This document shows positions 1 through 10,792 of a DNA stretch of 64,000 nucleotides, one piece after another; position 1 is the first letter of the stretch, and each line of letters starts with the position of its first letter. The stretch covers positions 156,981,439 to 157,045,438 of the forward strand of contig BTPG01000003.1 in the NCBI GenBank assembly GCA_036245525.1. Reading direction: 5' to 3'. The notes beneath the pieces are model-generated. The model saw only the letters and a program-made list of their open reading frames with translations. It was not told the DNA's origin and made no database searches. The position numbers were made by a program, and so were the translations under genes. This DNA is from Semisulcospira habei (taxonomy: Eukaryota > Mollusca > Gastropoda > Semisulcospiridae).

Positions 1-3
1 TGC

Positions 4-115
4 TGGTCAGTAGACAAATGATCATCGGGCCAACGCTGGCCGCAGAAGTTCCGCGCAATGCTCTTCCAACTGTGGCTGTTGGGCCTGATGACCTTTTGCA
101 TACTGACATGTAAAG
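4..115. repeat. Family E hairpin element (diverged)
   Basis: The outer arms pair imperfectly: GTCAGTAGACAAATGATCATC on the left against GATGACCTTTTGCATACTGAC on the right, with GGGCC inside each. This matches the ends of the better preserved copy near 32.15 kb. Confidence 0.55.
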
Positions 116-156
116 TCCACAATCGCAGACTGATGTGCAAATTATGATCACAGCTC

Positions 157-360
157 AACCCATTTAGCCTCGACGCACAGCTACAGCAGGAGGCGGACTG
201 ACCATGATAATTCAAGGGTTGTGCCAGATTAGCTTGGCGCCAAGCAAATCTGGCATGACCCTTAAATTATCATGGTCGATCCATCTCCTGCAACTGATAC
301 ATAGTCGTTGAGTAACACCTCCAGAATTATGGAAATGCACCGTTTGGGGTTGAATGGGTT
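157..360. repeat. Family A hairpin MITE, full length
   Basis: The element starts AACCCATTTAGCC and ends GGTTGAATGGGTT (terminal inverted repeats). It contains the family A hairpin: ACCATGATAATTCAAGGGT, then GCCAGATTAGCTTGGCGC, then the complementary arm. Flanks carry the family motifs CTACAGCAGGAG and ATCCATCTCCTGC. There is no coding capacity. Confidence 0.85.
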
Positions 361-1251
361 GTTACAGTTTTTACTCTTTTCAGTGCATTGAAATCTGTGC
401 TGTCAGATATCAGTACTGTTTTGTACAAAAAGATGGATGATTTTTAACCATGTGGCAGTGCATATAGCGTCGCTGCATGGAGTGAACTGTACTTTTAAAT
501 CTAAACGTTTAAAACGACATTCTCCAGACAATAAAGAGTTAATAGTCCAGGAATATCTCCTTTGCAACTGTTCTTGGTGTGCCTTACAGTAATGCTGCAC
601 AAAAGCTTAAATTTTCTTTAAAGACCCACTACCGCCGTAACTGTTCCAAGAATTTAAGATACACTTCTCTAACAGATGGTTACGAAACGCTGCACACAGG
701 TCTAGTTATGGTTCATGTAGACACAGGACAATCCATTTCAGCACACATCGTCTTTATATCAAGTAACCTGACAACTACTCAACTCTGTTCGATAAATACC
801 ATGCTTTCAGTATGAGAAACAGCTAAAAATGGATTGACACGCTAACGGTGCGCAGAATAAATAAGTGCCATTACTCGTACGCTTTTGCTGCGTGTCCAAA
901 CTGCTGTTAAAGTTCATTAGGTGTGTCGACAAGTCATAACAAACAACTGGTGCTGAAATGCGTCTTCAGATGTATGCATAATGGTACTTTAATGATGAAT
1001 TTTGAATGTCGCAAAATGACAGACTTTTTTCTACTCTTCTTCTCAGGATTTTAACGTACGAGAGATTCGAGAGACTATGATCCTCCGATGCGCACATAGG
1101 GCAGCGGCCGGAAAGCATCTGTTATGTGTGCTTATTCGAATGGATTGTGAAAAAGGCAGACAAGACTTAGTTGGGGCAAGACATCATTGATAACCCATAT
1201 AGCATGTGTTTCGAAGTTTAGCAATCAAATCCCGCACTTGAGCTGGTCGCA
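361..1251. other. Non-coding stretch, mostly unrecognised
   Basis: No exon or RNA gene is seen. Positions 1085-1200 (GCGCACATAGGGCAG onward) resemble 54415-54520 (GCGCACATGTGGGGCAG onward) in the same orientation, so an old dispersed repeat of unknown class lies here. Confidence 0.4.
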
Positions 1252-1465
1252 TTAACTCATTCCACACCAGGACTGAAATCCTCCAGTTTTGAAGTTGCCC
1301 TCTGAAGGACTGTATTACAATTCTTGAGAGATCGAGCATGATAGTTCAAGGGTGGTGCCAGAATAGCTTGGCGCGCCTATAGGCGCCAAGCTATTCTGGC
1401 ACCACCCTTGAACTTTCATGCTCGATCTTTGTCTTGCTGTGGTGTGTCGGGGCTGAATGAGTTAA
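1252..1465. repeat. Family A hairpin MITE, TAGT subtype
   Basis: It begins TTAACTCATTCCACACC and ends GGGGCTGAATGAGTTAA, so TTAA lies at both ends. The central arms carry ATAGTTCAAGGGTGGTGCC and GAATAGCTTGGCGC, the TAGT/GGTG/GAATAG variant present in both arms. Confidence 0.85.
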
Positions 1466-1651
1466 TAACATATGTGTAACATACAACTGAAATGTTTTAT
1501 TTAAATTTGGCATTATGTCCAACGAACGGGCATATTCCTTCTCTCGAAATTGATCCCCCAAAATCTACAGAGAGAAAGGAACATGAGTGGATAACTATTT
1601 AATTTTTACAAAATCTTTTTATTTCTGTTCTATCAGGAGCTTGGCATTTAC

Positions 1652-1740
1652 ATTAATCATTTGGCTGTCAGTAGTGCTTTTCGTCACAATGATTCCTACA
1701 GGAATCATCGCGACAAAAAGAGCTACTGACAGCCAGATTT
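1652..1740. repeat. Family B hairpin MITE
   Basis: TTTGGCTGTCAGTAGTGCTT pairs with AAAGAGCTACTGACAGCCA around the centre GATTCCTACAGGAATC. The outer ends are degraded compared with the copy at 20.46 kb. Confidence 0.8.
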
Positions 1741-2382
1741 TAAGTGGGCATTTTATTCATATTACCAGTAGACATTGGTCTAGAATCACAAATCAATACT
1801 CACATTGGTAGATGAATTTTGAACCATTTTACTGCGGAGAAAATTTAACGCCCCCAGGGATCGCGATTGTTGTCTGTTTTCTTTTTTTGTGTGAGTAAAT
1901 CATGTATTTTTGGGAGGCCTTCAGTATGCATTTTGGCAGATGTGAAAGGTCAGCTTCAGCCTGTTTAGGTACTATGGTGAATTGGCCTGTGATTTTTCTG
2001 GAAGCAGATATATAGACTAGACGTGAAGTTAATACATAAAAAAAAACATAAGCAGCAGTCGGCTTGTCTGTTAGCCAAAACTGTTGCCAAGACGGAAGTC
2101 ACAAAAGCTAAAAACACAATATATTTTTTACTCAATATTAGTAATAGTTGTTCTGCATCTCTGTGTGTGTGCGTGCGTGTGTAATTGTGTGTTTTAAGAA
2201 GATATTGTCAGCAGGTAATTCATTTATTTATTTATTTACTGAAGGACAGTACAGGTTTGTGCTCATCTTTAAAATGTACAGCCGTGTCGAGTACGCCTCA
2301 GCATTTATGTCCCTTTTGTTTCAAACGGTACTGAGATTACAACGTAAGTTACCGTACGTTGTCCTTTGTACGAATAAAGTAT
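1741..2382. other. Non-coding stretch
   Basis: Nothing recognisable beyond a short GT-rich tract near 2163-2195. There are no splice-bounded frames. Confidence 0.4.
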
Positions 2383-2398
2383 GGTTGTGAATTAAGCA

Positions 2399-2491
<93 letters not shown>

Positions 2492-2504
2492 GCTTAATTC
2501 ACAA

Positions 2505-2549
<45 letters not shown>

Positions 2550-2578
2550 TTTTATTTTTTTTTTTTTGGGGGGGGGGA
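2383..2578. repeat. Inverted repeat with (TA)n loop, second (TA)n and T/G tracts
   Basis: GGTTGTGAATTAAGCATA at the left and its exact complement TATGCTTAATTCACAACC near 2488-2506 enclose about 85 bp of alternating TA. A second (AT)n run, a poly-T run and a poly-G run follow. The apparent (YI)n open frames here are microsatellite artefacts. Confidence 0.85.
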
Positions 2579-3290
2579 TTATTCGCTAATTATCCTACTT
2601 TCAGCGAGGTTTCCTTTGTTCTTTACACATCGTTTGTGTAGTTGTGTCGCCTGTGAGTCGGATGTCAAAAGTTCGTTATCGTGTTCCGCGACCATGTCCT
2701 GCATTCCAGGAGTTTGCTACCATGTGGCCTATGGAACCCTACACACAGACGAGGGCCACCCTGGGCGTCAATTCTGAAACGGTATGCATCGGTAAGCGAT
2801 AAGGAATTGTGACGTCCCTTAATTGCAACTCGATACATAACTTTTGACATCACAGCCTCAGAACTTCGATGTAGGGCCCTTTCAGAGTTATTATGAGATA
2901 AGAAAAAAAAACAAAGTAAACGAAACCCCTGTATAGGTTATATCGAGTCAACCCAACTGTCAAACCGGCATGACATGAAACGGATAAATACTTGACATAA
3001 ACGGATGGATTGTGATGATTTAAGAACCTCGACTTGCTTATGACACACAGTTCTGGATCCTCGGCAGAGCTTCGGAGCCATAATTTGTGTGTCAAACGAA
3101 AGTATAGGCTTATAAATCATCTTGTGATAGTGTGGGTGTGTTTAGTCGTGTAAAGGAGGGAATGACTATCAGTGCCTATGTTCAACTGTGTCGTGAAAAA
3201 AATGTCACTCGATTTAAGGTAAAACCACTTTCAAAAAGTTGTATATGCTAAGATATGCCTGATCTCCCGTTACCCAAAATAAAGCACTCG
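2579..3290. other. Non-coding stretch
   Basis: Short open frames occur on both strands, but none has recognisable homology, splice context or internal repeats. Confidence 0.35.
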
Positions 3291-3296
3291 GTACCA

Positions 3297-3575
3297 CCGA
3301 TAAAATGCTCGTTTTTCCTCCCGATACGCGAAATAAATCGCTCGTGCACAGCCTCACCGATAAAATGCTTTTTTTTTCTCCTCCCGTGATACAAAGGAAA
3401 TCACTCGTGCACAGTTCCACCGCCAAAATGCTCGTTTTCCCTCCCGTTAAGCAAAAGAAATCACTCGTGTTCAGTTCCACCGATAAAATGCGAGCTTTAG
3501 CTCACACGATGTTATCGGTGGAACTGAGCACAAGTGATTTCCTTTGTGCAACGGGCGGTCAAGCATATTTTAATC
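3297..3575. repeat. Tandem arm array closed by an inverted copy
   Basis: A unit of about 60 bp (CACCGATAAAATGCTCG ... TCACTCGTGCACAG) is repeated about three to four times from 3297 to 3492. One inverted copy follows (ATGTTATCGGTGGAACTGAGC at about 3510-3530, then GATTTCCTTTGTGC). The layout resembles the larger 55.9-57.2 kb array. Confidence 0.75.
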
Positions 3576-3687
3576 TCTATATAGTAGACAAGCGAAGCTA
3601 GCTATGAAAGCTGCTCTCGGCAACGGCTTTCGAGATACGTTGATAGGGTATAACAATTCGCTTTTGGAAGGGGAAACTATACATTTT

Positions 3688-3690
<3 letters not shown>

Positions 3691-3748
<58 letters not shown>
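3691..3748. repeat. Poly-T/poly-G homopolymer tract
   Basis: About 28 T are followed directly by about 29 G. The exact length is unreliable in any sequencing technology, and the 242-codon frame running through it is not a gene. Confidence 0.9.
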
Positions 3749-4098
3749 AAGCTGAAAATGTTTTTCCTCGTCAAGTGCAAAAGCACTTAGTTTACATTAT
3801 TTCATTCTCAACCGAATACTTTTCATTAATGTTCTACCCAACACTCAAAACTAAAATTAGTACGCGTAAGATTTTCAGCGGTCTAAATTTGTTGGTGTTT
3901 TCACATGGCCGCAGAAAATCAAATCATACAAACTCCGTTTGTAGTTTGAAGTGCTTATGTGTATATTTGAATGTTGTCCACAGTACAGCATGCAAAGTGT
4001 CTGTAGGAGCAGCCAATATAAAGTTTAACGCCGGTAACTATATCAACTATACGTCGTGTAAACTAACTGCTCTACGTGTTCGCGATAGCTTATTGGGT

Positions 4099-4302
4099 GT
4101 TTTGTGTGTTTGTTTGTTTGTTTTTTTAGGGGTGGGGGGAGGGGGCGGGGGCCGCAAACGCTTTCGCGTTTCCGTTATCGTTGTCGCCACCACCTCGCCA
4201 TTAGCATATTTCATGTCCCACGGGTACTCGGTACTTGATAGAACCCCCCCACCCCCAAAAAAAACAAACAAACAAACAAACAAACAAACACAAAAAAACA
4301 AA
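4099..4302. repeat. Inverted repeat with (TTTG)n and (CAAA)n ends
   Basis: GTTTGTTTGTTTG followed by a G-rich tract at 4108-4150 is mirrored by CCCCCCACCCCCAAAA and (CAAA)n at 4243-4302. Together they form a long imperfect hairpin. Confidence 0.6.
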
Positions 4303-4365
4303 CAGCAAGACCTTTGTGCACTCTCACTCTAAAGCCCATGCCAACGGTAAGCGTGCAAGAAGGTA

Positions 4366-4460
4366 TTTAGCCCCAACGCACTACAGCAGGAGATGGATTG
4401 AACATGATTATTCAAGGGTAGTTTCGGATTAGCTTGACGCCAAACTCCCAAGTCATGTCC
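4366..4460 (+). repeat. Family A fragment (5' half)
   Basis: TTAGCCCCAACGCACTAC, CAGCAGGAGATGGATTG and ATTCAAGGGTAG are present, but the right arm is lost after AGCTTGACGCC. Confidence 0.65.
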
Positions 4461-5123
4461 TTGTCAAACATAACTTGAGCAACATGATGCGGATGATATA
4501 AATATTATACTGTTCACAAAAAGCGGGGGATATTATGGTTGTTGCCTGTCAATTTCTGCCTACTTTTCTGATACAAGACAACAAAGTTTTAATTACAACA
4601 AAGTTGGAACGATTTTCCAAGAAAAAATGAAAATAACTTGCATGCGAGTTGCGCCATGGCACTCCAACGCTATATTCAAGGCGTCTAATAAGACCACGTG
4701 ACCCACACAACGAAATGAATGTGAAAATGTAGGCCAGTGGCGTGGCAAATCGGTGACATTTCTCATAATTTTGCCTATTCTGAAAATTTTCTTTAACTGA
4801 ATTTGAAATCTCAACATCACCTACTTCTGTGAACAGTACTACAATATATTGATTCCAAACGACACAATTTTGAAACTTCCGTTTTCATGACTATGGTGCG
4901 TTAGTTTTCAAAGACGTTTACAAAATAAATACACAAAACAAACCAAGTAATGATTTTTTTTTTTTAATTATTATTCACAAGCATTTACAGGCACACATGC
5001 ACTGTACATAGGACAACTCGCTGCAAACTCACTCTTCATTTAGCATACCTAACCAACACATTAACCCCAGACATTCCTCCAAAAGAACCCAATCACACAG
5101 GAAAAGGTTAACTATCTTAACTA

Positions 5124-5163
<40 letters not shown>

Positions 5164-5373
5164 GTATAAGTGACACAGCACTCACAGCTGGCACACAAAA
5201 GAACTTAAGAAAAAATAAAATAGGCGGCGATCATTGTTCGGAGGAAATACATTTGGGGGGGGGGGGGGGGGGGGGGGATAAAGCATAGCATCCATTTGTG
5301 TAAATGTCGGTATTATTCAGATATTTTGGGTAACCCTGCTTCCACGACTGCTACTTTACTTCCCGGCATTTGC
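4461..5373. other. Non-coding stretch with (CT)n and poly-G
   Basis: No exon is seen. A (CT)17-type run lies at 5127-5160 and a poly-G run at 5254-5277. The rest is unrecognised. Confidence 0.4.
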
Positions 5374-5455
5374 CTCAACTCTTTCGAGACGTGCCGCATC
5401 CGGATTCGCGGCTTTACGCCGCGAATCCGGATGCGGCGCGTCTCGAAAGAATTAA
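5374..5455. repeat. Family G hairpin MITE
   Basis: TCTTTCGAGACG and CGTCTCGAAAGA form the outer arms. GCATCCGGATTCGCGGC and its complement form the inner arms with almost no loop. It ends in TTAA, and that same TTAA starts the next element. Confidence 0.8.
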
Positions 5456-5718
5456 CCCGTTCAATGCCAGCCGACGCAGGCTGTGTTTCTGCAATCTGCG
5501 TCAATTCAATACAATAAAACCTTGATGCCCCAGGAACATAGAAACCTTGATGCCCCAGGAACATAGAAACCTTGATGCCCCAGGAACATGGATTCAAAGT
5601 GGTGATAGCAAGAGGCGAAGATCTCATGAACCCCCCGCAACTGCGGGGGTTCATTGAGCATTTATGCCTCTTGCAGTTGGGTGGTGTTAAATTGTTCTCG
5701 GCACTGGACGGGGTTTAA
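5452..5718. repeat. Family C hairpin MITE with internal triplication
   Basis: It starts TTAACCCGTTCAATGCC and closes at TTAA near 5715. The central hairpin is AAGATCTCATGAACC...GGTTCATTGAGCATT inside GCAAGAGG/CCTCTTGC. A CTTGATGCCCCAGGAACAT unit of about 26 bp is present three times at 5519-5590. Confidence 0.75.
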
Positions 5719-5747
5719 ACCAGTAAAATACAGAGTATTGTTACCAG

Positions 5748-5958
5748 TTAACCCTTTTAGCCCCAAGGTCCCATTTCTGAAATTTTGGAGGTTTTGCCTA
5801 ATGACTGTACCAGTTGCAGGAGATGGCTTGACCATGATAATTCAAGGGTAGTGCCAGATTAGCTTGGCGCCTGAAGGCGCCAAGCTAATCTGGCACTACA
5901 CTTGATTATCATGGTCAAGCCATCTCCTGCTGTAGGGATCCGGGGCGAAATGGGTTAA
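5748..5958. repeat. Family A hairpin MITE, full length
   Basis: It begins TTAACCCTTTTAGCCCC and ends GGGGCGAAATGGGTTAA. The hairpin centre GCTTGGCGCCTGAAGGCGCC is intact and the arms are nearly perfect. Confidence 0.88.
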
Positions 5959-6477
5959 CGTGAACACAGATAATGATAATAAAACATGAAACGAAAGAAA
6001 AGACGGAAAACAAGGAAAACAACATGGAACGCTACGTTAGAGGGAGCTTGATGTAATAATGTATAAACAATGTACACAGTAATTTCACTGTAGTGATCCG
6101 TTCGGCATCCCGTAGAGCTGTGTCAGACTGGTATCGTGGGGTTGACTGGAACGACACAGAGATAACCGTGTGAACGGGAATTAACATGGAAGATTAGCTG
6201 ACAAAAAGACAGATTAAATTATTCAAGGCAATTATAAATATGCATGAAATTTACACTTGGTGCATTAATTCACCCCTGGATTGATTTTCCCTAGAAAATC
6301 ACGCTAGATTTACGCTTATTATAGTTAAGTTGATCCGTTCAACCTAGCAAAGACCGATCATGTTTGTTTATACACCGACCGTGGTCGACCATACTATTCT
6401 TTGTCATTGAAACACAGATGCCGGTATCAGTCAACTGTACAGTAACGAACGCGCATCAGTCATGCTCTCTCTGTCTC
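5959..6477. other. Non-coding stretch
   Basis: Nothing recognisable; the composition is AT-rich and ordinary. Confidence 0.35.
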
Positions 6478-6827
6478 TACCCCCACCCGGGTCTGCCCTG
6501 GGGGACTTGGATGGGGTTAGGTACTTTTTAGTTCCCAGGGTCACCCTGGTCAGCCCCACAGGGTGGGTTTTCCCCTCTATTCTGGGGCATGTGTTTCTGT
6601 CTACCCTTGGTCCATTCACCTGTATTTTCCTTTATTAAACTCTCCCTACTGTCTGCGCTGCCTGTAACTCTTGATATTGGATGTGTATTGCTAAATAGTC
6701 TTGGGTTTATTTAGCATATTATTAGGCCGGCTGGCGAGACATACATTCAATGTTTTTTTCACAAGCAGTGCAGGCACGTCCTGAGAAAGTCTTGTTGCTG
6801 TCGGGGCGTTAAGCAATGTACAATCAA
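6478..6827 (+). mobile_element. SINE-like dispersed element, copy 1
   Basis: This block starts CCCCCACCCGGGTCTGCCC and ends CGTTAAGCAATGTACAATC. It is repeated with high similarity at 7117-7497 in the same orientation, including GTTCCCAGGGTCACCCTG and CTCCCTACTGTCTGCGCTG. The GTTAAGCAA-type 3' end suggests a SINE. No tRNA-like head was seen, so the class is uncertain. Confidence 0.6.
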
Positions 6828-6875
6828 TCTCTCTGTCTCTCTCTCTTAGTACCTGTGTCTATGTAAGTTGCGCGC

Positions 6876-6945
6876 ATGCGAGTGTGTGTGTGTGTGCGCG
6901 CGCGCGTGCGTGCGTGCGTGCGTACGTTCGTGCGTGCGTGTGAGC
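6876..6945. repeat. (GT)n/(GCGT)n microsatellite
   Basis: Alternating GT passes into GC-rich GTGC repeats. Open frames here are artefacts. Confidence 0.9.
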
Positions 6946-7116
6946 GAGAGAGAGACTGTATTGTCATCTCATGCATTCTTACCGTCAATTATGTCGGCTA
7001 CAGTACGTACCATATATAATTTATATATTGTTACTCTGACCAATTCCTTAGAGCAATGTGTGTGTGTGTGTGTGTGTGCGTACATGCGTGCGTGTATATG
7101 TTTGTGTAACCTAGTT

Positions 7117-7497
7117 GTTCCCCCACCCGGGTATGCCCTGGGGGACTTGGGTGGGGTTAACTACTTTTTAGTTCCCAGGGTCACCCTGATCAGCCCCACA
7201 GGGTGGGTTTTCCCCTCTATTCCGTGGAACATGTGTTTCTGTCTACGCTAGGTCTATTTACCTGCATTTTCCTTTTTTAAACTCTCCCTACTGTCTGCGC
7301 TGCCTGTAGCTCTTGATATTGGATGTGTTGCTAAATGTCTTAGCTTTGTTTATCGTATTAGACCGGCTGGCGACATACATTCAATATTCTGTTTAGTTTT
7401 TTTTTTTTTTTTCACATAAACTGAAAGCAGTGCAGGCACGTCAGTCCTGAGAAAGTCTTGTTGCTGTCGGGACGTTAAGCAATGTACAACCAACCAA
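7117..7497 (+). mobile_element. SINE-like dispersed element, copy 2
   Basis: Direct repeat of 6478-6827 with a longer poly-T tract (about 7398-7415) and the same GCAGTGCAGGCACGTC and GTTAAGCAATGTACAA tail motifs. Confidence 0.6.
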
Positions 7498-7623
7498 TCT
7501 AACCTAGTTGTGTGTTAGACCGTTGTTTTGTTTGTGATAATGTTGATTAGTAGTTTGTAGCAACGGCAAGTTTGAAAATTGGTTTTGTAACCAAAACCGT
7601 TGTAAAATAAAAGTTCATTATCA

Positions 7624-7631
7624 TTGTGTGT

Positions 7632-7703
<72 letters not shown>
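7624..7703. repeat. (TG)n(TC)n microsatellite
   Basis: A short GT run is followed by about 35 TC dinucleotides. All (SL)n and (RE)n frames come from this. Confidence 0.95.
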
Positions 7704-7706
<3 letters not shown>

Positions 7707-7876
7707 CTCCCTCCCCCACTCCCCGCCCCCTTCCTCCATACTCACCTTGATAAAAAGCAATCCTCTTCATGTTACACAAATCACCCTGCAACCAGAATAT
7801 CATCACGTCAATCTTCATAAATAAAAGTGGTGAAAAGCGTTATCCCGCACAAGTTATCGTTTATTTAAGTTTTATA

Positions 7877-7979
7877 TACTGACGAGCAAAGGAAATGCGA
7901 CATTTTTGGAAATCATCGCAAACACTTTAGTGTTTCCAATGATTCCAAAAATGTCGCATTTCTTTTGCTCGTCGGTATA
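7877..7979. repeat. Family D hairpin MITE (mariner-like ends)
   Basis: ACTGACGAGCAAAGGAAATG pairs with CATTTCTTTTGCTCGTCGGT. A CAAACACTTTAGTGTTTCC centre lies inside. Flanking TA matches other copies, as expected for TA-targeting Tc1/mariner-derived MITEs. Confidence 0.85.
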
Positions 7980-8057
7980 GTTTATGCTTATTTTCAGGTC
8001 TGCAATTGCACTACTGACGGAAGAACTCGGCATCTAATCTTGACGTTTCCGTGGTAA

Positions 8058-8440
8058 CGAATAATAATAATGAGTATTTATATAGCGCTTAATCTTAGTC
8101 AAAAGCTCCAAGCACTTTACAATCTGTACACAAAAATTTAAAAAAATACAATGACATATGCACATAACAAACAACACAATACCCGAACACACGACTTTTA
8201 CAATAAACTAAACAACAATGCATACATAATAATTTATATTCTAATTAACATTCAGTCTAAACGAGGATTACAGAACTACAACTAAGGCATCAAACACTGG
8301 CAGTTAATCAAAGTAAAGCTTCAGAAGAGGTGAGTTTACAACGACCTCTTGAAGTCAGAGACAGACTCACTGTTTCTGACCTCAAGAGTGTATTCCACAA
8401 CACTGAGGCTTGATGAACAAAAGTGCGCTGACAGAACGAC
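8058..8440 (+). mobile_element. SINE-like element, AATAATAAT head, copy 1
   Basis: AATAATAATGAGTATTTATA then GCGCTTA is a head motif typical of widespread metazoan short interspersed repeats. The 3' part (GGTGAGTTTACAACG, AGAGTGTATTCCACAA) aligns with 44118-44230, the same family at 43951-44350. Confidence 0.55.
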
Positions 8441-8628
8441 TAAGCTATCATAACACTGATAAGGAAAGATGATGGAATGATACAGGTGTTTGTATAATTA
8501 TATACGGGAATCATACAGTCTGACCACTTTGAACTTCCGAACTGAAGCAGTCGGGCACACTTCTGTTAGCCGATACGTACGCGCAGACTCTACAGGCGCA
8601 ACAGTGTGTCATGTCGCGAAATTCGATA

Positions 8629-8840
8629 TCAACCGTTCAATGCCGAGAAAACTTGAAAACCACCCAACTGCAAGAGGTATAGATTCTCATGAGCCCCCGC
8701 ATTCGCGGGGGCTCATGAGGATCTATGCCTCTTGCTGATAACACTTAGAATCCATGTTCCTGGGACAGCTAGCTGTGTTTTTGTTGTTGTTGATTCAGTA
8801 CAGAAACACGATCTGCGTCAGTTGGCTCTGAGCGGGTTAA
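8629..8840. repeat. Family C hairpin MITE, full length
   Basis: It starts TCAACCGTTCAATGCCGAG and ends GGCTCTGAGCGGGTTAA. The core hairpin runs GCAAGAGG...CTCATGAGCCCCCGC / GCGGGGGCTCATGAG...CCTCTTGC. Confidence 0.85.
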
Positions 8841-9354
8841 CCTTCGCGAAGAGGTTTCAGACTATCAAGTAAATATTCGGTGTGCAAAAGGTTTTCGGGC
8901 CCATGTCTGCATTACGGGGTTTGCCCGTGCGTGGGCCAGCTTAGCCTGGCGTCAGTCTGAGGACCAATTTCTTAATTGCCTGCCTTTTTTCACCAGCCGA
9001 CATAAAATCCTCATGTGTCCCAATAATTCTGAAAGGGGGGAGGGGAGAGGTGTCCAAGGCTCCCGGACCCCCCACCCCACCCCACCCCCCTCCCCCAACC
9101 CCCCACTCCGGCCGTTTGATCTTTTTGTAACGCTGGAAAATCATCGTTTTTTTTATACGCTCTCTCCCCTCCTTTCTACTTACTTATTTATATTCTATTG
9201 TTGTGTTTATTGTCGCCGGGTCTCTCGTCACAAGCTGTAATAAGATCAACACCTGTCCCGGTAATTCAGGGGCGGATCTGGGGAGTGGAGGGGGGTCAAG
9301 GGGACTACCCCCCCCCCCTTTCGCGGCATTTGATTTTTCGGCAGCGGACGAAAG
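8841..9354. other. Non-coding stretch
   Basis: A C/G-rich low-complexity patch lies at about 9036-9110. There is no exon evidence. Confidence 0.35.
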
Positions 9355-9512
9355 CATAGGGGCCTGACTATGGTGCGGCTTTGACTAAATGCAAATCCGC
9401 TGCGCCACCGAGTCACTAGCTCAAGTCAGAATACTAACTTGAGCTAGTAACACGGGTGGCGCAGCGGATTTGCATTTAGTCAAAGCCGCACCATCGTCAG
9501 GCCCTTATGAAC
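9355..9512. repeat. Long hairpin element (unique family K)
   Basis: GGCCTGACTATGGTGCGGCT on the left pairs with its near complement ending CGTCAGGCCC on the right. Both arms contain TTTGACTAAATGCAAATCCG (or complement) and CTAGCTCAAGT. Arms are about 65 bp with a loop of about 10 bp. No second copy is seen in the window. Confidence 0.8.
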
Positions 9513-9654
9513 GATAGGTCCTTAAACGACTCCAAACCCACCCCACCCCCACCCCTTCCCCCACCATCCGTTGTTTGTAGGTTTTTTTTCGGAATAGTGA
9601 GCCATGATCCCGGTATACTGGAGACGTTCTATAGTACCAGGTGTACGAACTCAC

Positions 9655-9786
9655 CGTGCTGGGGTGGTTGATGTTGGTGCGGACGGCGCGGTTGTTGAGC
9701 GGCATGGTAGGGCGGCGGTTACCGGCCAGCTGCGTCACGGCCTCCTCTCCATACAGACGCTTTTGGAATTGACGCAGTGTGTCCAG
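9655..9786 (-). CDS. Carbonic anhydrase-related protein, exon 6 seen (near C-terminus)
   Basis: The exon is bounded by an AG acceptor (GTGTGTGTAG) and a GTGAGT donor, is 132 nt long and is phase 0 at both ends. It encodes the late part of the carbonic anhydrase fold. The motif MPLNNRAVRTNIN corresponds to the conserved PLNNR.IRTNIN block of CA10/CA11-type proteins; catalytic CAs have a shorter QPLNGR-type block here. The preceding residues (LDTLRQFQKRLYG) fit the helix before it. It joins in frame to the exon at 11180-11334. The final exon(s), expected to hold the C-terminal tail, were not found between 1 and 9654. Confidence 0.9.
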
Positions 9787-9822
9787 CTACACACACACAC
9801 ACACACACACCACCACACACAG
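9787..9822. repeat. (AC)n at the splice acceptor
   Basis: The CA run abuts the 3' splice site of the neighbouring exon, so on the gene strand it reads as a (GT)n tract ending TAG. Confidence 0.85.
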
Positions 9823-9932
9823 AGTAAGCAAAACTCGTCGGGCCCACGTCAGCCGCAGTGGGCCCGCGCACGGCCGTGCGCGGGCCCACTGCGGCTGACG
9901 TGGGCCCGAAGACGTTTCTGCTAATACAACCG
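9823..9932. repeat. Family E hairpin element, near-perfect
   Basis: GGGCCCACGTCAGCCGCAGT and GGGCCCGCGCACGG are mirrored almost exactly with no loop. AGCAAAAC and GTTTCTGCT are the outer ends. Confidence 0.88.
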
Positions 9933-10029
9933 TATTAGTTTTCTGATACTAGCCAGAGGGTATTACCCTCAATTTCATGCCTTCAAGCCCTTCCTCACTG
10001 GCGCTACCATCCCCTTCTGCATGAGAGTA

Positions 10030-10281
10030 TTAACCCATTTAGCCCTGAGGCACTACAGCAGGAGATACTGAGATCGACCATGATAATTCAAGGGTAGTGC
10101 CAGATTAGCTTGGCGCCTGATGACGCCAAGCTAATCTGGCACTAGACTTGAATTATCACGGTCGATCCACTCCCGGAACTGGTACACAGTTAATCTGGCA
10201 CTAATTTTGAATTCTCATGGTCGCCTGGTACACAGTTAAGTGACACCTCTGAAATTTGGGTAATGGGGTTACATGGGTTAA
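10030..10281. repeat. Family A hairpin MITE with duplicated 3' flank
   Basis: It begins TTAACCCATTTAGCCC and ends ACATGGGTTAA. After the hairpin, the segment CTGGTACACAGTTAA is partly repeated (10180-10230), an internal duplication. Confidence 0.85.
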
Positions 10282-10469
10282 TAAAAAAAAATTGAAAAAA
10301 GAAAATCACTGAACATTAATAACACAGTGACGCACTCTGGTTGCCTCATTCGATCCGCTACGCATGATCGAGGGACTGAGGTAACCGGTGTGTGACTTTT
10401 GTGCTTTCAGTCCGTCATTATGATGCTACTCAAAACAAAGGTAGTCAGTCTTCCGGTGATGTCTGTGAA

Positions 10470-10595
10470 TCACAGGCGGAGAAAACCGAAGTTATGGCAG
10501 TCATTTGAAGAGTTGTGCCCCTGACTCGGAGCGTCACGGGTACAAAATACTGTCTTCACATGACTGCCAAAACTTCGCGTTTCTCCCCCTGTGGT
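10470..10595. repeat. Inverted repeat, about 30-bp arms
   Basis: GGAGAAAACCGAAGTTATGG with CAGTCATTTG (10479-10508) is mirrored by CATGACTGCCAAAACTTCG and GTTTCTCCCC (10558-10590). No other copy is seen. Confidence 0.6.
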
Positions 10596-10792
10596 GTAAT
10601 GCACAGTATTTCGTCACCCACCTTAAGACGTCGGGTCCGGCCCCAGCCGGAACGAAACCATGTATTGCACTCGACATACATCCCCAGCCTCGGAACAACT
10701 GATAAGTGTGTGTGTGTGGGAAGGGGAGGGGGGGGGGGGGGGGAGGGGATTTGTATTGACCCTTTTCATCTTACAACTGTTTGAAATTAATT

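Noticed and set aside
3604..4332. 242-codon plus-strand frame
   Set aside because: It runs through poly-T and poly-G tracts (Phe and Gly runs) and has no recognisable domain.
9604..9924. Plus-strand 106-codon frame
   Set aside because: It lies antisense to a well-supported minus-strand exon and continues into a CA repeat and a family E hairpin.
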